The notes beneath the pieces were generated by a model that searched no databases, was not told the origin of the DNA, and saw only the letters and a program-made list of their open reading frames with translations. A DNA stretch of 8,088 nt, taken from an uncultured Lachnospiraceae bacterium. GTDB lineage: Bacteria; Bacillota; Clostridia; Lachnospirales; Lachnospiraceae. The stretch spans positions 1-8,088 of the forward strand of contig CAJOQO010000280.1 in the NCBI GenBank assembly GCA_905236545.1, read 5' to 3'. Below, one piece after another: positions 6,353 through 8,088 of this stretch (the stretch's first letter is position 1; each line of letters starts with the position of its first letter). A program made the translations under genes and the position numbers.

Positions 6353-6383
6353 GTTCACGGTTCCTTCCTCACAGACCGTGAAC
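6353..6383. repeat. Nine-bp inverted repeat upstream of the DUF5662-like gene
   Basis: GTTCACGGT (6353-6361) and ACCGTGAAC (6375-6383) are exact reverse complements around a 13-base spacer. No T-run follows on either strand, so it is not a standard terminator. It lies just upstream, on the minus strand, of a possible -10 box TATAAA (6336-6331), and its inner copy overlaps where a -35 would sit. That makes it a candidate operator for the DUF5662-like gene. Confidence 0.5.
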
Positions 6384-6477
6384 CGTCTGCGCCGCCTGTA
6401 CGATTGTCACAGCTGCCGTACCGGCACAATGATTGCCGCAATGACCGGCAGCGCCGGGAAGTAGCCTGTCAGCGGCT

Positions 6478-8088
6478 TCATCCCACCAATACCCGGATCG
6501 ACCTCCCGGGAAGCTCCACGCATTTCGCTTTCCCGTCCCTGTCATCATGACCGCCCTGAATCGTCTCCGGATGCTTCTCGCTGAGGGAGAAACGGTCGAT
6601 CGAAGTATCAATCACGACATGCCACTCTCTTCCGGAAGGCAGATAGGGAAGGGCAAGCTGACGCTTCTCCCAGTGGAGATTGTACGCCACATACAGGTAA
6701 GAGTCTCCCGCATATACCTCATTTTCCGGACTCTTCCTGCCGCCTCTTTTCTTCCTGTCCTCCTTCCGCCGCTGTGTCTCCTTCCGGTACAGCATCTCAC
6801 GGTCAGGATCCTGTGCGCAGTACATCATGCCGACGCTGCGCTCCTGCTGGTCAAAGGAGGCAAACCACGCATTGGAACCATGGCAGGAAAAATCAGGGAA
6901 AAAACCGCCCAGGCTTGAGCCGGTCAGTTCGACCTTCTGGTGAAGAAGCGGATGCTGCCTGCGAAACGCGATCAGTTCCATCACGTATTCCCGAAGCTGT
7001 TCCGCGTCCTTTGTCGAGGCCCATTGTACCCAGGTCAGTTCACTGTCGATGCAGTACGGGTTCGTATTGCCGTTCTGGCTGTTGAGCATCTCATCTCCCG
7101 CACAGATCAGCGGAGTCCCCTGCGAGAGCATCACCAGCGCGAGCGCATTTTTCATCTGACGAAGGCGCAGGCGCATAATCTCGCGCTTCCTCGACACGCC
7201 TTCCACGCCGCAGTTCCAGGAATACTCATTCGCCGCTCCATCCCGGTTGTTCTCACCATTGGCCTCATTGTGCTTGTCATTGTACGAAACGAGATCAAAA
7301 AGCGTGAATCCGTCATGGCCCGCGATCGCGTTCACGACGCCGGCGTCCTTCGGATTATAGCGGCACCTGGCCACAAAGGACTGCAGGCAGTCGGAATCCC
7401 CCTTCAGGAAACGTCTTGCGTCATAGCGGAAGCCGACATTATATTCCGCAAGGTTACGGAACCGATACGGGCGTCCCTTCGGATACATGCGCTGTGTGTC
7501 GAAATAGTCCGAGAGCAGCTTCACATCGCTCAGCGCCGGACTCTTGGCGACAGCATTGACATCATCCTGGGAGGCCAGCATGAGAAAACCGTCCACATGG
7601 TAGATCTCCCTCCACCATAAAAGACAGGCCTGCATATACGCGGGATCCGTTCCCTCCGGACAGCTCATCTCCATGATCACTTCGATGCCTGCCTCATGAA
7701 GCAGCCTGACCATGGTGCGGAATTCATCGGCGGGGGCGTCCGTCGCACAGTATGAGCGCTTGGGAGCAAAGAGCCATCCGGGACCGAAGCCCCAGTAATT
7801 GATGCGGTATTCTTCAGGCTCGGTCTGCTGTGTCCTGACCGCCGCTGACTGCGGAAGGGAAGCAAGGGCCGACGGAGGAAGCGACGCTCCCGCGACCATC
7901 TCTCTCAGTCCCTCCGGCCTCCAGCCGCTGTGTGAAGTATCCGGCAGCACTTCATCAAATTCATAGCAGGGCATCAGCATCAGCGCGGTGACGCCCAGCT
8001 GCTTCAGATACGGGATCTTCTCCGTGATTCCCAGAAATGTACCGCGGTTTTTCACCTTCGAGGTGCGGCTTTTCGTGAACCCTCTCAC
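6478..8088 (-). CDS. GlgX/isoamylase-like GH13 protein, partial, probably catalytically inactive
   Basis: 536 residues are visible; the N-terminus, expected to hold a beta-sandwich and the first part of the barrel, is beyond the right window edge. The fold matches GH13 debranching enzymes (isoamylase/GlgX type), which cut alpha-1,6 branches in glycogen. Marks are VRGFTK at the edge, GTFLGITEKIPYLKQLGVTAL (16-36), NYWGFGPGWLFAPKRSY (97-113), HDGFTLFDLVSYN (258-270), KHNEANGENNRDG (272-284), SWNCGVEG (290-297) and GTPLICAGDEM (324-334), then a C-terminal beta domain. Conserved region I (usually DVVxNH) reads EMSCPE. Region II (usually DGFRFD, with the nucleophile aspartate) reads DGFLML (166-171). 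Region III (usually AEPWD, with the acid/base glutamate) reads SDYFD (193-197). Only the region IV aspartate (D259) remains. It could be a glucan-binding or regulatory pseudoenzyme. A charged insert lies at about 430-458. No frameshift is seen, so the protein looks maintained. Confidence 0.9.
   Translation of the reverse strand: MRGFTKSRTSKVKNRGTFLGITEKIPYLKQLGVTALMLMPCYEFDEVLPDTSHSGWRPEGLREMVAGASLPPSALASLPQSAAVRTQQTEPEEYRINYWGFGPGWLFAPKRSYCATDAPADEFRTMVRLLHEAGIEVIMEMSCPEGTDPAYMQACLLWWREIYHVDGFLMLASQDDVNAVAKSPALSDVKLLSDYFDTQRMYPKGRPYRFRNLAEYNVGFRYDARRFLKGDSDCLQSFVARCRYNPKDAGVVNAIAGHDGFTLFDLVSYNDKHNEANGENNRDGAANEYSWNCGVEGVSRKREIMRLRLRQMKNALALVMLSQGTPLICAGDEMLNSQNGNTNPYCIDSELTWVQWASTKDAEQLREYVMELIAFRRQHPLLHQKVELTGSSLGGFFPDFSCHGSNAWFASFDQQERSVGMMYCAQDPDREMLYRKETQRRKEDRKKRGGRKSPENEVYAGDSYLYVAYNLHWEKRQLALPYLPSGREWHVVIDTSIDRFSLSEKHPETIQGGHDDRDGKAKCVELPGRSIRVLVG

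Noticed and set aside
6369..6611. 80-residue minus-strand frame across the end of the GH13-like gene
   Set aside because: It overlaps well-matched C-terminal GH13 coding sequence in another frame and has low-complexity content with no ribosome site.

Overview
The window looks like chromosomal core and near-core sequence from a Gram-positive anaerobe of the class Clostridia, possibly a Lachnospiraceae-type gut bacterium. This is inferred from strong GGAGG-type ribosome binding sites, short intergenic gaps, moderately high GC by eye, a DUF5662-like protein, a Firmicutes-type TrpRS and a clostridial-style lactonase-family propeller protein. I see no integrase, transposase, phage gene, CRISPR array, tRNA or rRNA.

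Layout. Bases 1-112 hold an unexplained intergenic repeat: three copies of a 13-15 bp motif, two of them forming a long inverted repeat. A strong intrinsic terminator follows, closing a minus-strand lactonase-family beta-propeller gene (224-1276). That gene is divergent from a plus-strand gene for a protein with two cyclic-nucleotide-binding domains (1524-2438), and plausible promoters for both lie in the shared gap. The plus-strand group continues through a hairpin terminator or attenuator into an RluA-family pseudouridine synthase (2580-3482) and a LysR-type regulator (3538-4458).

The rest is on the minus strand and is read from the right edge leftwards. It begins with the C-terminal part of a GlgX/isoamylase-like GH13 protein (cut off by the window edge), followed by a DUF5662-like protein (5587-6315) and tryptophanyl-tRNA synthetase trpS (4477-5478). 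trpS ends only 18 bp from the convergent LysR gene. The 108-bp gap before trpS can fold into a multi-hairpin RNA that ends in seven U residues just ahead of the trpS ribosome binding site.

There is no obvious common pathway: the genes are a mix of sensing (cyclic nucleotide domains), RNA modification, translation, regulation and carbohydrate metabolism. The points most worth a second look are: the GH13 protein, which keeps the debranching-enzyme scaffold but has lost or changed the conserved residues in regions I, II and III and so looks like a pseudoenzyme; a perfect terminator-like hairpin inside the start of the pseudouridine synthase gene; the structured leader before trpS; and the double-cNMP-domain protein with no visible output domain.
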